Below the pieces are notes generated by a model. It did not search any database and was not told where the DNA came from. It was given only the letters and a program-made list of their open reading frames with translations. Made by a program: the position numbers and the translations under genes. From NCBI GenBank assembly GCA_031213475.1, contig JARUPZ010000007.1:2563457-2627456 (forward strand): a stretch of DNA of 64,000 bases, given 5' to 3'. The DNA is from Nereocystis luetkeana (Eukaryota; Sar; Phaeophyceae; Laminariales; Laminariaceae). Numbering within the stretch: the stretch's first letter is position 1; every line of letters starts with the position of its first letter. Shown piece by piece: positions 1-10,747 of the stretch.

Positions 1-32
<32 letters not shown>

Positions 33-35
33 AAG
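1..35. repeat. (AGT)n microsatellite
   Basis: Perfect trinucleotide run at the window edge, so its true left end is not visible. Confidence 0.95.
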
Positions 36-616
36 AGTAGGTAGAGTAGTAACAATTATCCCGACTATCGAAGTCGAATCGTCGTGGTGGCAGGGTGATG
101 CAAGCCGAGACGCGATGGCATACGCAAGCTCTGGGGAACCAGATACTCTTTGTGTAGTTTCGTTCGTTGTACTATACTACCAAGGGTGTTACTTATCATA
201 GAAGTGCGATGTAACATCAGCCGCTGATGTACAGTCAATAACACTCACTGGAGTTTTTTTTTTTCTGCCGCTAGCCCGTACTAAAAAAGCGCAAGAGTAT
301 CCCGCCTACATACATACAGCAAAAGCATCTCCACGGGAATTTATCGATTGTCAACAGGAGAATCTAGGGATTGGTGTGCAAGAACCCCTCCACCCAGCGT
401 GCTAAAGTTTCATTCCTCTCATGGCGGGGATAAATGACGAAGCACGCATATCTATGCAATGCCCATCTTTACTCACCTTGACTGTATGTAACTAAAGAGT
501 CCGCAGGGTTTACTGTCTCACTGTTTCGTTCAACAAGCAGGACGTCATCCGTCGACGTACGATCAGCCAGCTGAAGACCTAACGATCGTTCGCCTGCAAG
601 AAAAAGCACCGTCGTC
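36..616. other. No gene recognised
   Basis: Unique-looking sequence. An upstream exon of the GST gene is expected somewhere here or before the window, but no stretch has both a convincing reading frame and splice borders. Confidence 0.5.
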
Positions 617-905
617 TTTCTTTTCTTTTTGCCTTCCGCTTCGTTTTCATGCTCATTTTCATGGTTTTGTTATTTTTTTTCTCTTGTTTTCTTCGCACTT
701 GTTTTCGTTTTTCGCGGTCGTTTTCGATCCTATTTTCGTTTTTCCCTTGTGTCGTATGCATCTTCGTTTTCGCATGTGTTTTGGTTTCCCTTTTCGTTTT
801 CGTCTATGCCTTCGTGTTCACTTTGGTTTTCGTTTTCATGTTCGTTTTCAGTTTCGCTCGCGCTGATGTTCTCGTTTTCGATTTTGTCTTAACGTTTGCG
901 TTCGC
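617..905. repeat. Imperfect CGTTTTC-type T-rich repeat
   Basis: About 290 bp of irregular TTTTCG/GTTTTC words on the + strand. The open frames in it (Phe/Ser-rich on +, Lys/Thr-rich on -) come from the repeat. It directly precedes the first visible GST exon and may act as a long pyrimidine tract. Confidence 0.7.
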
Positions 906-950
906 GATTTCGGTTGGTTTACTTTCCTTGCGCCGCCGGCGGAAGCGCAG

Positions 951-3621
951 AGGCTGGAGGCGCTTCTCGAAGAGCGTCAAACGCCGGAGGAGAAGGAGGC
1001 CGGCGCCCTCAGGGACCGAGGCTACGGACCCACCAGCTCCCTCGCTACGCTCCGGCTCTTCGATGCCCCCGAAGGAACAGGTAGACAAGGTCGCCCCCGC
1101 TGCTGCCGCCGCCGCTGAACGCCTTGTATTTTTTTCTTCGAGTGTATTATTTCTGCTGTACACTTATTATATACCAGGTATATATATTATATCAGGTACA
1201 TATATCGCCCCGGTGGTTCAAGTGGTTAACCTCGAATTCTACTTGTGTTTGAGTCCTGGGTTCGAGCCCCAGGTGGGTCGGACATTTGACTTTATTTGCA
1301 AAAAATGAAAATGAAAAGGATTCAATTGTTGAGAGCGCCTTGCAGCGTGGGTAGGCACAATTCGATGCGAGTCGACGAGGGAAGAAAATGCTGAAATCTT
1401 CTCGCGATAAAAATGAAGGCACGTACCGTAGCGGGAAGGGGGGAAAAGAGCCTGCTATGTGACCCCGGATCTGAGTTACGAGTTGGAAGGGGAGAGAGAA
1501 GAAGATGTGCGAAGATAATAAATGGGATGAGCAAAAACAATATATATATATATATTTATATATATAATTCGGAGTATATATACCTAACGCTTCGAGGGAT
1601 TTTCCCGTCGTAGGCATGGCGAGAAAGAGGTGCGCGAGTGATAGTTTGGTCTCTTTTTGAAAGTGACAGTTACGTACCGGTTCGGGCTGTTGGCCTATTG
1701 TGGGTGTTATGGCTCTTGACTTCTGAGGTGACGCACATGTTGACTTCGTGCGCCCCTCTACGTGCTGGCAGACCAATAGCACGCGACTTGAATTATCATC
1801 TCATCGACTGCCTGGGTGTCTTGACTACTTTGCCTGGGGCTATCGAGCAGCGAGTGGGGGAAGGGAGGAGCACGAGGGGGGAAAGTGGCTCCAGTGTGTG
1901 TGTTTGTTGTATTTTTCTTCGTCGAGTCTGTTGTTTTGTTTTGTTTTTCTTGCAGGTACAGCGGGAGTGCCAACACCGTGGAGGCGGGCGGGGGGGAGGG
2001 GGGGGGGGGGGGGGGCATGGGAGAAGGGGGGCCTGCTGCTCACGAATCCTGCCGTGTGTCGCGCTGAAGTCGCACTCTACCCTCGACAACCGCACCCACC
2101 CGTCGCTAGGGAACAAACTGCCTGGAATCAGAGTTGTATGGTGGTGTTTTGCGGTGTTAGCGTTAGGAAAATGGCCAGGCTGCTTTCGTGTCTTTCATCG
2201 GGGGACGTGTACGCTTCGGAAACGCTACAGCAGCCCCAAAGCACTTCGGTCGTAGTCATCACATTGAAAAAAAATGTACGTTCATACACGTACCTACACA
2301 TCGAGCGGCGTTAATCATTAAGGATGTATTGACTTATGTACTCACTTCGAAGCATACATATGGTCACACATGTGCTTGCAGTGCCAGGGGCATGTTGTAT
2401 GCTGCGGGTTCTTCGCGTCTGAGAAGGTGCTTTCAATTGGAAGCTCGCGAGAGGGACGTGAAACAACTCTTGAGTGTCATCGGCCACTTGGGTCAAGAAA
2501 CTCACGGCTTGCCTGTTTTTATTGTTGTAGAAAAATTAGGAGACGTCTCTCCTTGGGCTTTCAAGCTCATACGGGTCGTCCTCAGCCGACCCCGTGACAC
2601 ATCTCCGCCAGTCCGTAGCTACAAACGCGTTTTTGTGGTGACGCACATGCCCCTAAAGGTTCGGTCTCGACAGAAATGCGTGACCAATGGTAAAGTGACA
2701 AACGTAAGGCAAGCAGCAAATGAGTACCCCCGCCCCTCCTCCCCTCCCTCCCTCCCTATGGTCATACTGAAGTACGACTACGGCCATGCATGAGATCGAG
2801 TACATCTCTCCTATCGAGTACACCCCCTCCCTCCCTCTCGCTTCACCCACGCCCCTCGACCCCCCAGCCCTGATCCCCCCCCCCCCCCCCCCCCCCCCTT
2901 TCCCCCCTCCCCTCGCTCCCCACCCCCCCCCCCCGCTATCCCCCCGCCTCTTTTTGTGCGGGGGCAGAACCTCGCGTAACGCTGTACCGAGACCATGCGG
3001 CATGGTGCCCGTACTGCGAGAAAGTGTGGCTCCAGCTGGAGGAGAAGCGGATACCCTACCGCGTCGAAAAGGTGGGCAGTGCTGACGCCCCTCTCCCCCT
3101 CTCACTCCCACCACCACATCCGTTACCCCCAGTTGGTGCGAGAAACAGCAGTCAGTGCGAGCAGCGCACGCCGGACACATCGCGTCGAGGAGAAGGGGGG
3201 GGCGGGGGGGGGGGGGGGGGGGGGGGGGGGGCGGCGTCGGTTGAGTTGTGATGATCGTCGTTTGTCTGGAGTGTTTCGCGCGCCCGTCAGCGGCGGTTAT
3301 CCCGCTCAGGGAAGGTTTTCCGATATCGCCCCGCCCACACGCGTGCCCGCCGCGTTGCCCTCCTTCCTCTCCTCCCTCTCTCTCCCCCCCCCCCCCCCCC
3401 CGCATGCATTGTGTCGAAGAAGGGGAGGCAGGGAATCGGTTAGCTTCTGAGGGTCACCGTCTGTCAGGAACATTGTGCGCGTTCGGTTGTGGCGGCCTTC
3501 ACGCCCAGCCCAGATTTATCGTCCACACACGTGCGCGCAAAGCTTTCTGCCCTTCCTCCGTCGTCTCCCCCCCACCTCCCCCACCTGCCCCCCCGCCCCT
3601 CCATCTCAACCCCCTCGCCCG

Positions 3622-3656
<35 letters not shown>

Positions 3657-6400
3657 TTCCCCCCCGCCCGCCCCTCCTCTCTCCTCCGCCTACTCCTCCT
3701 CCCTCCCCCTTCTTGCCCGCCTCACTACCCCCCCCCCCCCCCCCCCCCCCCGGTCTATGGTCATACGACTACGGCCATGAATGAGATGGAGTACATCTCT
3801 CCTATCGAGTACCCCCCCCCCGCCCCCCCCACCCCTCCCTCCCTTCCCCTCCCTTCCCTGCTCTTCCTTCTTCCGATCTTGGATGACGGTGCAGGTTCCG
3901 ATGAGGTGCTATGGAGACAAGCCTTCCTGGTTCCGACAGGTATCCCCCTCCGGAGCGGTGCCCGTGGCTAACATTGACGGCCGCGTTATTTCGGAATCGA
4001 ACGTCATCATGCAGGTGCGGTGCGGTGCGGTGCGGTGCGATCTACTCTCGGCATTGCGGGACAAAGCGGTGTAGTGCGATGCGGCGTTGTATGATGCGGT
4101 GCAATGCGGTGCAAAGCGACGTGGCGCGGTGTGGTGCGGGGCGGTGAAATGCGGCGCAACGCGGTCCGATGGTTTGCGGCGCAGTGCGGTGCAGCGCGAT
4201 GCGGGGAGATCCCGTTGCAATGCGTTGCGATGCGTCTCTCCCCGCGCGCGACCCAACCTCGACACGGTGTTTTCTAGCCGGCGTGCCTGCTTGCTTTTTC
4301 TCGGTGGTGATTGTGGTAGCCGCAGGGGAAACAGCAGTCCATCCCCCGCCCCCCTAAACGCCACACCACCGGGACGGGGCAGACACAGCAATCGGATATT
4401 CACCGGTCCTTTTTGCGGGTCCCTTCATTCACGAGTCTTTTCCTCCCTCCCTCCCTCCCTCCTCCCTCCCTCCCTCCCTCCCTCCCTCCCTCCCTCCCTC
4501 CCTCCCTCCCTCCGTCCCTCCCTCCCTCCCTCTCTCCTCCCTCTCTCCCTCCCTCCCTCCCTACCTCCCTCCCTCCCTCCCTCCCTCCCTCTCCTCCCTC
4601 CCTCTCTCCCTCCCTCCCTCCCTCCCTCCCTCCCTCCCTCTCGCCCTCCCTCCCTCCCTCCTTCCTTCCCTCCCCTCCCTCCCTCTCGCCCTCCCTCCCT
4701 CCCTCCTCCCTCCTCCCCCCCCCTCGCCCCACCACCTCCGTCTCTGCGTGTGATGGGTTGCGTAACGGGTCTGGCGTTGCGTAACGGGTCTGGCCTGCGT
4801 GCAGGTGTTGGAGGCGACGTTTCCGAGAACAATCCTCTCCTTCCGCCGCCCGACTCGCCCTGTCGGCGCGCGTCGACCCTCTACTCAGGCTGGAGAGGGA
4901 GATTTTTTCAGGATGGTGAGATAAAACACCGCGAGAAACACTATTACTAGCACAGCAGAAACGTTCACAAAGGTGCGCAAGTCCCTTTTTCCGCTGCAAA
5001 GATGATTCCGCTTTAATTTCAAGTAGTTCNNNNNNNNNNNNNNNNNNNNNNNNNNNNNNNNNNNNNNNNNNNNNNNNNNNNNNNNNNNNNNNNNNNNNNN
5101 NNNNNNNNNNNNNNNNNNNNNNNNNNNNNCCCTTCCCATCACTTTTTGGGGTGCTTTCGGGATCCCCTCGGACGTCTCCGCCCTATCGGGGTTGTCGTTG
5201 CTAGCCCTAGGGTGGTGGTGCAGCCGCCACAAGCGGGGGGGGGGGGGGCGCGTCCTTCAAAAGCTGATCGGAAGATGCCCCCCCCCCCCCCCCCCGCACC
5301 CATGCCCGCCGTGGTCGTCGGCGTGGGGTGACCGCCGTCCCTCCGCCCGTCTTCGCTGAGACCTAGTTTTTTTTTTTTTTTTTTCGGGTGCTGGGCGCGC
5401 ATCGATCGCCCAATGTTGGAATACTGCAGGAATACTGCCGCCTCCGCCTCCAGCTGCATACGCCGATGCGCCTGTTTCGCGCCATGGCTCTATCGCGAAG
5501 CTCTTCCACGCCACGCCAAGCAGGCTATTGAAACGTACTTACCCGCCATGAGTGTTCTCAACCATGTAGGCCCGCATTGGTCACGGGTCAGGAGGTGGGA
5601 GATAGGGGGGGGGGGGGGGATTGGGGTTCTCTTCTGGTGCTTCTGGTGCCCCGGATTGGCGTCGCGTTCTTGCTGCCCCCCATCCCCGCCTCCAAGTGCA
5701 AACCTCCGTGGGCATGCTTTTGCGTACCGGACCTGTTGTATTTTATCCGGCATCTGTTCGGTATCCGGTAGTGATTTCGCTGTCTTGCGGACGAGCGGGT
5801 GAAAGCCCTTCGGTCAGTTGTCGCATCGGGGGAGACCGAGTTACTTGTTTACTATTACGGGGGACCATAGTAAGTAGGACGAAATATTGTTGGTAAAAAT
5901 AGCGAAATATACAGGTTTCTGTGTGTACGGTAGGTCCTATTCAATGTGGTCCCCCGTAATATTAGATTGGGTGGTACCAGGTATAATACTGCTGTCGTGA
6001 TCGCCTTCCACCGCCTCCAACTTTCTGCAAACCCACCCCGCGGGCTCGTGTTGTCGTAGCTGCCCTTGTCGCATAAATCCACATTGTGCGTGTTTTTTTT
6101 TTCGTAACGGGTGTTTTATGGATTCCCTCGTAAGCAAACTTTCTATGAATGACAGCGCTGTTGTTTGGGTAAACCCCTCGTGTGCATTTTTTTTTCGTCA
6201 ACAGCTATCAATAGAGTGTATAAAGCCCCCATGGCGCCATGCTTTTTGTAACAGTCCCACGAGCACGTTTCATCGTACCGGCTCTACTTTTTTTTTTCTC
6301 ACAGCCCTCACGCGCATGGCTATTTTGAAAGGTCTGTCCTTTGTATGGTATGGAAATTTCGATGTCGCTACTTCTTATAACGGCTCTTTTTGTGGGAAAC

Positions 6401-6432
<32 letters not shown>

Positions 6433-9400
6433 CCCCCCTCCCATGTGCATATGGTTTTGGTAACGGCTCTTTTTTTTGTAGAAGCCCCCTCATGTAGACG
6501 TGGTTTCCGACAGCTCTTCGTGTGGACTCAACCCCTGTGTGTGTGTGTGTTTCTCTAACGGCTCTATTCGTATTCTCTCTATGAAACGACTAAATCGACT
6601 ACCTGTCGTATGTACTAAAAAAAACAGGTTCTTGGCACCTGCCCCTCTCACCCGTGGGAGGCCTCGAGCCGGTGGGTTCAGAGTTCTTCCCCGACGACCT
6701 AGCCAGGCGCCTGGCCGCCGCCAAGCTCGTCGGAAACCGCAAGGCCATCGTGCCGTTCGCGCTAAGGGGGGTTGGTATGCCCGGCGTCCCCGGGGTGGCG
6801 GCGGAATTGGCCGACCCTAACGCAAAGCCTAACAAGGATTTTGCGGCACCCGTTCGATGCTGCGTTGAGGTGGGACCCGGGATGGTATTGGGGGGGGGAG
6901 GGCAGGGGAGGGAAGGCGAGGGGGGGAGGGGGGGGAGGGGGGGGGGGCGGGGGGGGCAGGAGATGGGAGGTTACGGGGCACAGGGAGCGGGGCTGGGGGG
7001 GAGACTGCCTGCTGAGCTGCGTTAGTTAGGCAATGGCGCGAAAGAGGGGGGAGGGGCGAGGGGGGGAGGGGGGGGGAGGTTGGCCGAGTATTGTCACCCT
7101 CAACAACAACAGGGGATTTGAAGCGCCCGTTGGTGCTGCGTTGAGGTGGGATTCGGCGGGGTGGGGGGGGGGGGGGGGGGAGGGGTGTATCAGGTGCGTA
7201 TTGATCCCCAACGGTTGAGCGTGGCGTGAAACAGCAGGGGGGGGGGAGAAGAAGGGATTTCAGGTATCATCTGGTGCGTTTTTTTTCTTGTCTGCTTGTC
7301 TTGTGTGTCTTGTGTGTCTTGTTTGTTTCGTAATGCCCTCGGTCGGTTAAATGTTCGCGCTCTTTTTCCTTTCCCCCTCCCGTCGGTTGTCCACCATCCC
7401 GACGGACAGGCACGTGGTGCACGCCCTCTTGGAGGGACACGAGGAGGCTACGGCGGCGGGACTGTCGAAAAAGAACCCCGTTGACCAGGTATAATACGAT
7501 GCGCACACAGCACGGTTGAAAGGACAGCAAAAACGGCAAGGCAGGCCGCCCCGCGCCGACTCGACCCCCTTGTCTATATGTATATATTGTATAACCAGTT
7601 GTCATAGAATTTTCCTCAACTCTGCAGACACTGTCCGGAAATGCACGGAACGTTTGAATATTCACGTTAGCCCCTTTAGAACCCGCAGTCCGGTTGGGGG
7701 ACGAACTACTGAAATCCTAAGTAATTTGTCCCCAAAGCGGTGACTGCGGTCCTAAAAGGGTTAATTGCCGGAAAGGTTGTCACATTTCCGGACAGAGTAT
7801 TGTAGTGCAAAGTTTGTTTGCTGTTGGCTCGTCACCGAATTTTCGCGGTTGCAGTCGGTCAACCAACCGTTCAAGTATCGGACGTTTTTCACTAAATCCG
7901 TTCGGTGCGATAATAAGTGCGGCTCAGGCATGCTGAAGGCAACCACCCCCCCGCGCCCTTGAAGAGTTTTTTTTTTTTTAACAACATATATTTTCCGGCT
8001 CCAATGCGCAACAAGCGCTTTACAATGTTTGTAGACCGCTTTCGTCGATAGTAGTTTTTTCAACACCCTCTTTTAACATGTCGGAGAGATCACAGAGATG
8101 ATCTATCGATAGTAATAGATGATCTAGATCATCTACGAAAAGAGGATCTACAAATATATCATCTAGACATCTGCAGATAGCTCATCTAGATCCTCTAGAT
8201 CCTAGCCCGCCGGTATGATATGTTGTTCAGGATTTGCCTTCTAGGGCAGATCCAACCCAGGAAACATGTCTTACTGTAGATCATACAGATTATGCGGCTT
8301 CCACCCGACACCATGAGTGAGCTGGATCATACTAATCATACCGATCATACAGATCGGGAACATTTTTGCCCCCAAAGGCCGACAACATGAGTGAGCTAGA
8401 TCATACCGGTATATATCATACAGATAATACAGATCAGGCATCTGTATGCCCTGGAAGGTCGAGATCAAGATCGATCCGATTTGTTGAGAATTTCTCTGGG
8501 GGGGGGGGGGGGGTTATACTCGATAGGAGAGATGTACTCGATCTCATGCATGGCCGTAGTCGTATGACCATAGACCCTCGCATCCCTACAATGCCGGGAC
8601 GGACCATGTCGGGTTTTCGCCGACCAGGCAGACATTGCTTGCACCAAGCGCGAAGCGAAACGTGAGGTGTCTGGCGAGTCGCATGAAGGGTGAGCTGCAT
8701 CCTACTAAGAACCGTTTTCGAGGCGGACTTGCATATGGACGACAGCTCCAATGAGTTGATTTAATTTCCGGTGTAGGCATTTCCAGAGACAGCAATGGGA
8801 GTACTATGTAACTGCCTCTTGGGCGCCTTACCTTGAACACTACGTGATACCAGAGTTATTGGAGCCTGTCCTGCGACCACGGACTGCATTGAATTGTGAG
8901 TTAATGTGAGAACAACAACAACAACGATCATTCCCAATTGTGCGGATTAAAGGTTCTTTACCTCGCACAAATGATCTAACTCGACAACCGGCTGTGGGCG
9001 ACCGCCAAAAAAAAAAAAACGGTACCCTGGTAGTCTAGCTCACGTAGTGAGCAGCATGTTTTACAGTGTCGTTGCCAACCGACGCCAACCCAACCTATAA
9101 AAATGGGGGGAGGTCTCTGGGGGGGGGGGGGGGGGGGGGCGTTTCGCCTCCGGGTATGCAGTTGTTCTTGTTTCCCCGGCTCGAAAGCAAGGACCCTATT
9201 GGTCTACCTCGTATCGCATACTGTGCTGTCTGTTCCGAACGATGACATAGTATGCCGTGCCAGGTGTGTTGTTTCGTATGTTGACGCCGAAGCATGATAG
9301 CAGCTGACCAGGTGTCTACAATATGGACTCGAAAATCGGTACAATAGTTGGCATCAGATTTGTGAGTGGTGCGCGGCGACCTAGCCGCGTACACGGACAC

Positions 9401-10747
9401 GCCTGCTGGATAGTAGAATACATCTGTCGACGACAGCTCTTCTTGACTTTCTTCCCCTTTGTTTTTCTTGCTCTTGCCTATTTTTTTGTTTTGTGTTCTG
9501 CTCTCTGCTCTTTTGGTGCTTGTGGTTTGCGTCTGTGCAGGTTCAGCTGTGCATGGAGTACCTGAGGGACAGGGTAGGCGTACCACGTGACCTCCCCTTC
9601 GCAGCAGCCAGACAGGTAAGGGGTTCATAGGAAAAAAGGACCCCCCTACCCCCCCCTGATGGTTTCGTAGAGAGAAGGAAGGACCCCCCCCCTGATAATT
9701 TGTAGAGAGAAGAACTCCCCCACTCCCCCCCCTAAGTTTTGTGTAGAGAGAATAACCCCCCCGCTCCCTCCCTGGGGATTTAGTAGAGACGACCCCCTCA
9801 CCCCTGAGGGTTTCGTAGAGAGAGGACCCCCCCCCCCCCGCCCCCCTGCCTATAGGTTTCGTAGAAAGAAGGATCCTCCTCTTGCCTTTCCCTCCCCTTG
9901 CCCCTCTCCTGAAATGCGACGGTGATATTTAGCCGACGCGGCACGGGACAAGGGAAGGGCAAGGGACGAGGCGTTTTTACACCGTCCCAGGCACATGGTA
10001 GCACTGCAGTGCATGCGTAATAGTACTACCGTAGTAAAGTGCTACAGTGTTGTTATATTCGCATATTCGTTATTCGACAAGGCTCAACATGTGCTTGGTC
10101 ACCAACCTCTCGATAAACAGCTACCGGTGCACATTATATGTAAAAAAAGAAAAAAAGGAAAAAAATCAGATAAAACCGAAAACATGGAAGCCAAGGGTTG
10201 TATCGAGCGTACCGACCAGCACACGCGTGTCCTCTGGAGCAAACAAGAAAAAGAGTATGCACCCGCTGAGCTACATGACGTATCACGCCCTACTTCAAGC
10301 AGACTCGCGGTGCGCTTCTTGCGTGGCAATCAATCATTCAGTACTCGCCGGCAGGAAAAAAAAAAGAACGCCAGATGCAAAGCCCCCCTGCTTTCCTTCC
10401 CCTTGGGGTGGGTTTTCGTTCCCCTCGTTGTTTTCCCCGAAACCGTTTTTTTTTTTTCTCGTTTTTTATTCCGCAACACTGACCCCACTCGAAACCCGAT
10501 AGTTTTTTTGTCCCGAAACGGTTTCATACTGGAGGGATTTATCTACCCTGATTCAAAGCAAGTTGCCCCCAAAACGCACAGGTGCAGTTCTACCGGGCTT
10601 GTTACAACGTTATAATCCACCTCCCCCCCTCCCCGCTGTCCCATCCCACCTGCCCCCCCCTGTGTGTCCGCCGCTCGTTGCGCCTCACCCCTCCAGCTCC
10701 GCGCACACCTCAACTGGTACTCGGGCGAGCTCCTAGAGCAGCGATGA
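951..10747 (+). CDS. Glutathione S-transferase family protein, multi-exon, 5' end not seen
   Basis: A thioredoxin-fold enzyme that would conjugate or reduce substrates with glutathione. Exons read from the sequence: 951-1080, 2968-3071, 3895-4014, 4805-4915, 6682-6869, about 7410-7488, 9541-9615 and 10697-10747 (stop TGA). The first two join in phase (G|AA gives Glu) to read [20 protein letters not shown] followed by [20 protein letters not shown], a GST N-terminal domain with a CPYC redox motif like DHAR and omega-type GSTs. Exon 3 contains [20 protein letters not shown], the cis-Pro and Glu-Ser glutathione-binding region. Later exons ([73 protein letters not shown]) fit the helical C-terminal domain. 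At least one exon is missing, probably in the 5030-5129 gap, and exon 4805-4915 needs two single-base corrections. The phases of 6682-6869 and 7410-7488 do not join directly. Family assignment is strong; subclass is not settled. Confidence 0.85.
1206..1545 (+). mobile_element. SINE-1 copy 1, tRNA-derived, in GST intron 1
   Basis: The head resembles a tRNA, with an A-box-like GTGGTTCAAGTGGTTAACC and a B box GGTTCGAGCCCC in a perfectly paired five-base T stem. The body (about 1290-1530) matches 33081-33420 in inverse orientation over its whole length and 44455-44571 in part. An A-rich end and an (AT)n run at 1541-1566 close it. It is tRNA-derived rather than a tRNA gene because the acceptor stem pairs only partly. 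Confidence 0.8.
2757..2826 (+). mobile_element. RC element, short copy (about 65 bp)
   Basis: Terminal module of the RC family, ending in TCTCCTATCGAGTACACC and oriented with its conserved end to the right. It is flanked on both sides by CCCTCCCT-type sequence, which looks like a duplicated target. It lies in GST intron 1. Confidence 0.75.
3072..3894. repeat. G/C homopolymer-rich GST intron 2
   Basis: Contains a poly-G run at about 3196-3230 and poly-C runs at about 3380-3401, 3616-3656 and 3729-3751. The proline-rich open frames are homopolymer artefacts. Run lengths in such tracts are likely to be inaccurate in the assembly. Confidence 0.8.
3752..3812 (+). mobile_element. RC element, short copy between C tracts
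   Basis: About 60 bp matching the conserved RC terminus, with a C run of more than 20 bases immediately to the left and another C run to the right. Confidence 0.75.
4015..4235. repeat. Pentameric minisatellite (GCGGT/GCGAT/GCAAT)n
   Basis: About 44 degenerate five-base units starting exactly at the GST exon 3 donor. It begins as near-perfect GTGCG repeats and diverges outward. Confidence 0.85.
4440..4732. repeat. (CCCT)n microsatellite
   Basis: About 290 bp of CCTC tetramers with scattered variants in GST intron 3. Ser/Pro and Gly/Arg/Glu open frames here are artefacts. Confidence 0.95.
5030..5129. other. Assembly gap, 100 N
   Basis: A run of exactly 100 N, the usual unknown-size scaffold gap. 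The GST exon encoding the start of the helical domain, expected after EREIFSGW, is not found on either side and is probably inside it. Confidence 0.98.
5853..5961. mobile_element. M1 MITE, copy a
   Basis: About 109 bp, with ends TATTACGGGGGACCATAGT and its inverse, and an AT-rich middle. Lies in the GST intron between 4916 and 6681. Confidence 0.85.
7080..7165 (+). repeat. Degenerate copy of the tail of GST exon 6682-6869
   Basis: The last ~60 bp of the exon and its donor (about 6806-6880, ending GCTGCGTTGAGGTGGGA) recur about 280 bp downstream as GGCCGAG...GCTGCGTTGAGGTGGGA. The copy carries an in-frame TGA, so it looks like a decayed partial exon duplication. Confidence 0.65.
7671..7760. 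mobile_element. M2 MITE (piggyBac-like ends), copy 1
   Basis: A 90-bp foldback with ends CCCCTTTAGAACC and GGTCCTAAAAGGG, followed by TTAA (7761-7764) and preceded by TTAG. Inner arms pair through GTCCCCAAA and TTGGGGGAC. Lies in a GST intron. Confidence 0.8.
8094..8460. repeat. GATC/CATAC-based degenerate tandem repeat
   Basis: First a stretch of GATCTAGATC-like words, then two units of about 85 bp sharing GACAACATGAGTGAGCT, GATCATAC and CATACAGATC. No coding frame. Lies in a GST intron. Confidence 0.7.
8514..9103 (-). mobile_element. RC element, full-length copy carrying a nested LINE fragment
   Basis: Matches the copies at 30830-31340, 52842-53356 and 54188-54711 end to end. TCTCTGGGGGGGGGG occurs just outside both ends (about 8493-8513 and 9114-9139), a probable target-site duplication that contains the G run. 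A LINE 3' fragment interrupts it at 8850-8925. Confidence 0.85.
8850..8925 (+). mobile_element. 5'-truncated LINE 3' end with (AAC)n tail
   Basis: About 75 bp matching the 3' terminus of the LINE at 35108-39430, ending in AACAACAACAACAAC. The RC copy at 30830-31340 shows the uninterrupted sequence at this point. Confidence 0.8.
9625..9880. repeat. Intronic minisatellite, about 45-50 bp units
   Basis: Five to six degenerate units built on TTTCGTAGAGAGAAGGA followed by a C-rich run and CCTGA, starting ten bases after the donor of GST exon 9541-9615. Confidence 0.85.

Noticed and set aside
1206-1290. A functional tRNA gene
   Set aside because: A and B boxes are present, but the acceptor and D stems pair poorly and the sequence continues into a repeated body, so it is a SINE head.
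8094-8460. CRISPR-like array
   Set aside because: Repeat units vary in length and sequence, there are no regular spacers, and the context is a eukaryotic intron.
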